In this document: positions 63,272 to 64,000 of the stretch, one piece after another
Position numbering within the stretch: position 1 is the stretch's first letter
Layout: each line of letters starts with the position of its first letter
Origin: Plantibacter sp050587525
GTDB taxonomy: Bacteria > Actinomycetota > Actinomycetes > Actinomycetales > Microbacteriaceae
Direction: 5' to 3'
Length of the DNA: 64,000 nt
Assembly: GCF_050587525.1 (NCBI RefSeq)
Contig: NZ_JBOBFT010000004.1
Coordinates: 124,001 to 188,000, forward strand
Notes under the pieces: generated by a model
The model's database searches: none
Told to the model about the DNA's origin: nothing
What the model saw: the letters and a program-made list of their open reading frames with translations, nothing else
Made by a program: the position numbers and the translations under genes

Positions 63272-64000
63272 GCCGCCAGTCTACGAAGCCCTTCCGATGC
63301 CGATCCGGCCGCGTCGCCGTTCATCGCTGCGCCACCGACCGTCGCTGCACCATCAACCATCGCCGCACCATCAACCATCGCCGCGCCATCAACCATCGCC
63401 ACACCGCCACCCGTCTTCGCACCACACACGACGACGTCCTCGACGACCGGCACAACACCCGCTCCGAAGTCGTTCCCCTCGATGACGATGTCGGTCGACG
63501 CGAGGAAACGGAACGTCGGCAGGGCATCGCGAGCACCACTTCCGACCTGCGCAGCGCCGACCCTCGTCACCCGGTTCCCGGAGAAGCGGAGCCCCTGAAC
63601 GCTCTTCGCCTCCACGAGCGTCACCTCACCGACGACGAACTCGTTGCCCTCGATCACGATGCCACGATGCACGGGGACCGACGCGTGGACGAAGACGTTG
63701 GTCGGCTCGATCGAGATGATCGGGCTCGCACCGTCGACGAAGACGTTGTCGCGGATCACCACATCGGTCACGGGACCGGACTCGAACCACTGGTGGGCGT
63801 CCGCGGAGATCGAGATGCTCGCCATCGAGAGCCGCTCGAACCGATTGCGCTCGATGCGGACGGGTCGGCGAGTCGTCACGAGGATGGCTCGCGTCGGCGT
63901 GTTCCGGAACGTGCATCCGGTGATGGTGACCCGCGGCGTGTAGGTGATGTTCTCGACCACGAACGCACCGGCACGGACCGCCTCGATCGTCACCTCCGCG
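63265..64000 (-). CDS. Right-handed beta-helix protein, C-terminal part (partial)
   Basis: The frame is open to the window edge, so only about 244 C-terminal residues are seen. Short coils repeat: VTITGCTFRNTPTRAILVTT, VRIERNRFERLSMASISISA, VVIRDNVFVDG, IVIEGNEFVVGEVTLVEAKS, LRFSGNRVTRVG, IVIEGNDFGAG, the pattern of pectate-lyase-like parallel beta-helix proteins acting on polysaccharides. The tail has six-residue repeats (MVDGAA, several copies) from an 18-bp tandem. The catalytic part and any signal peptide lie outside. Confidence 0.85.
   Translation of the reverse strand, partial: AEVTIEAVRAGAFVVENITYTPRVTITGCTFRNTPTRAILVTTRRPVRIERNRFERLSMASISISADAHQWFESGPVTDVVIRDNVFVDGASPIISIEPTNVFVHASVPVHRGIVIEGNEFVVGEVTLVEAKSVQGLRFSGNRVTRVGAAQVGSGARDALPTFRFLASTDIVIEGNDFGAGVVPVVEDVVVCGAKTGGGVAMVDGAAMVDGAAMVDGAATVGGAAMNGDAAGSASEGLRRLAAW

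Overview
The window is about 68-70% GC and reads as chromosomal DNA of a high-GC Gram-positive actinobacterium, most likely of the family Microbacteriaceae. Support for this: WhiA, CarD and ANTAR-domain regulators, a Pol I with a decayed proofreading domain, a DtxR/IdeR-type iron box, a CmtR-type metal sensor like that of mycobacteria, SipW-type secretion, and many GTG starts and leaderless-looking genes. The genus cannot be fixed from sequence alone. No prophage, insertion sequence, plasmid function or CRISPR array is visible.

Layout. 0-11 kb (minus strand) is a conserved core block: 5' end of gap, sodA, whiA, rapZ, uvrC, uvrA, uvrB and coaE, i.e. nucleotide excision repair next to central metabolism and cell-division regulation. 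11-21 kb holds a DUF4126 membrane protein, rpsA, an operon of DUF885 protease / DUF4166 / TIGR01777 epimerase in which the DUF4166 gene has an in-frame TGA, polA, a PaaI-like thioesterase, an ANTAR response regulator, tRNA-Leu(CAA) and a 35-residue membrane peptide. 21-26 kb carries accessory enzymes (SDR, LLM flavin oxidoreductase, MalY/PatB-like aminotransferase, a lipoprotein, a DUF3817 protein). 26-30 kb is a compact SipW secretion locus: a SipW-type exported protein, the SipW peptidase and a large RCC1-repeat exported protein. 30-39 kb has an alpha/beta hydrolase, nadK, a siderophore-interacting protein with an isochorismatase-like hydrolase, a permease-prefix membrane protein, a LuxR-type regulator, small hypotheticals, carD and a TetR regulator.

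39-46 kb is metal handling: an AraC regulator, then an iron-siderophore ABC importer (two FecCD permeases and an ATPase) behind a DtxR box, then a convergent P-type metal ATPase with its CmtR sensor under a long palindrome. 46-50 kb is a two-component system fused by repeats to a hydrolase. 50-59 kb contains a GntR/MFS/ABC-ATPase operon, a pair of GAF-ANTAR regulators, a phosphatase, an MFS exporter with a divergent HxlR regulator, an FMN reductase and another HxlR regulator. 59-64 kb has a PhnB-like protein, a DUF222/HNH (13E12-like) gene with a LexA-type box at its -35 region, a trans-aconitate-methyltransferase-like gene and the 3' part of a beta-helix protein that runs off the window.

Two themes cut across the window. 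First, many genes lack a Shine-Dalgarno and instead have a TANNNT -10 hexamer exactly 6 nt before the start codon, which predicts leaderless mRNAs and fixes their starts. Second, short tandem duplications are frequent: several begin inside the 3' end of a gene and copy its stop codon, others are in-frame peptide repeats, and a dispersed 24-bp element recurs between genes.
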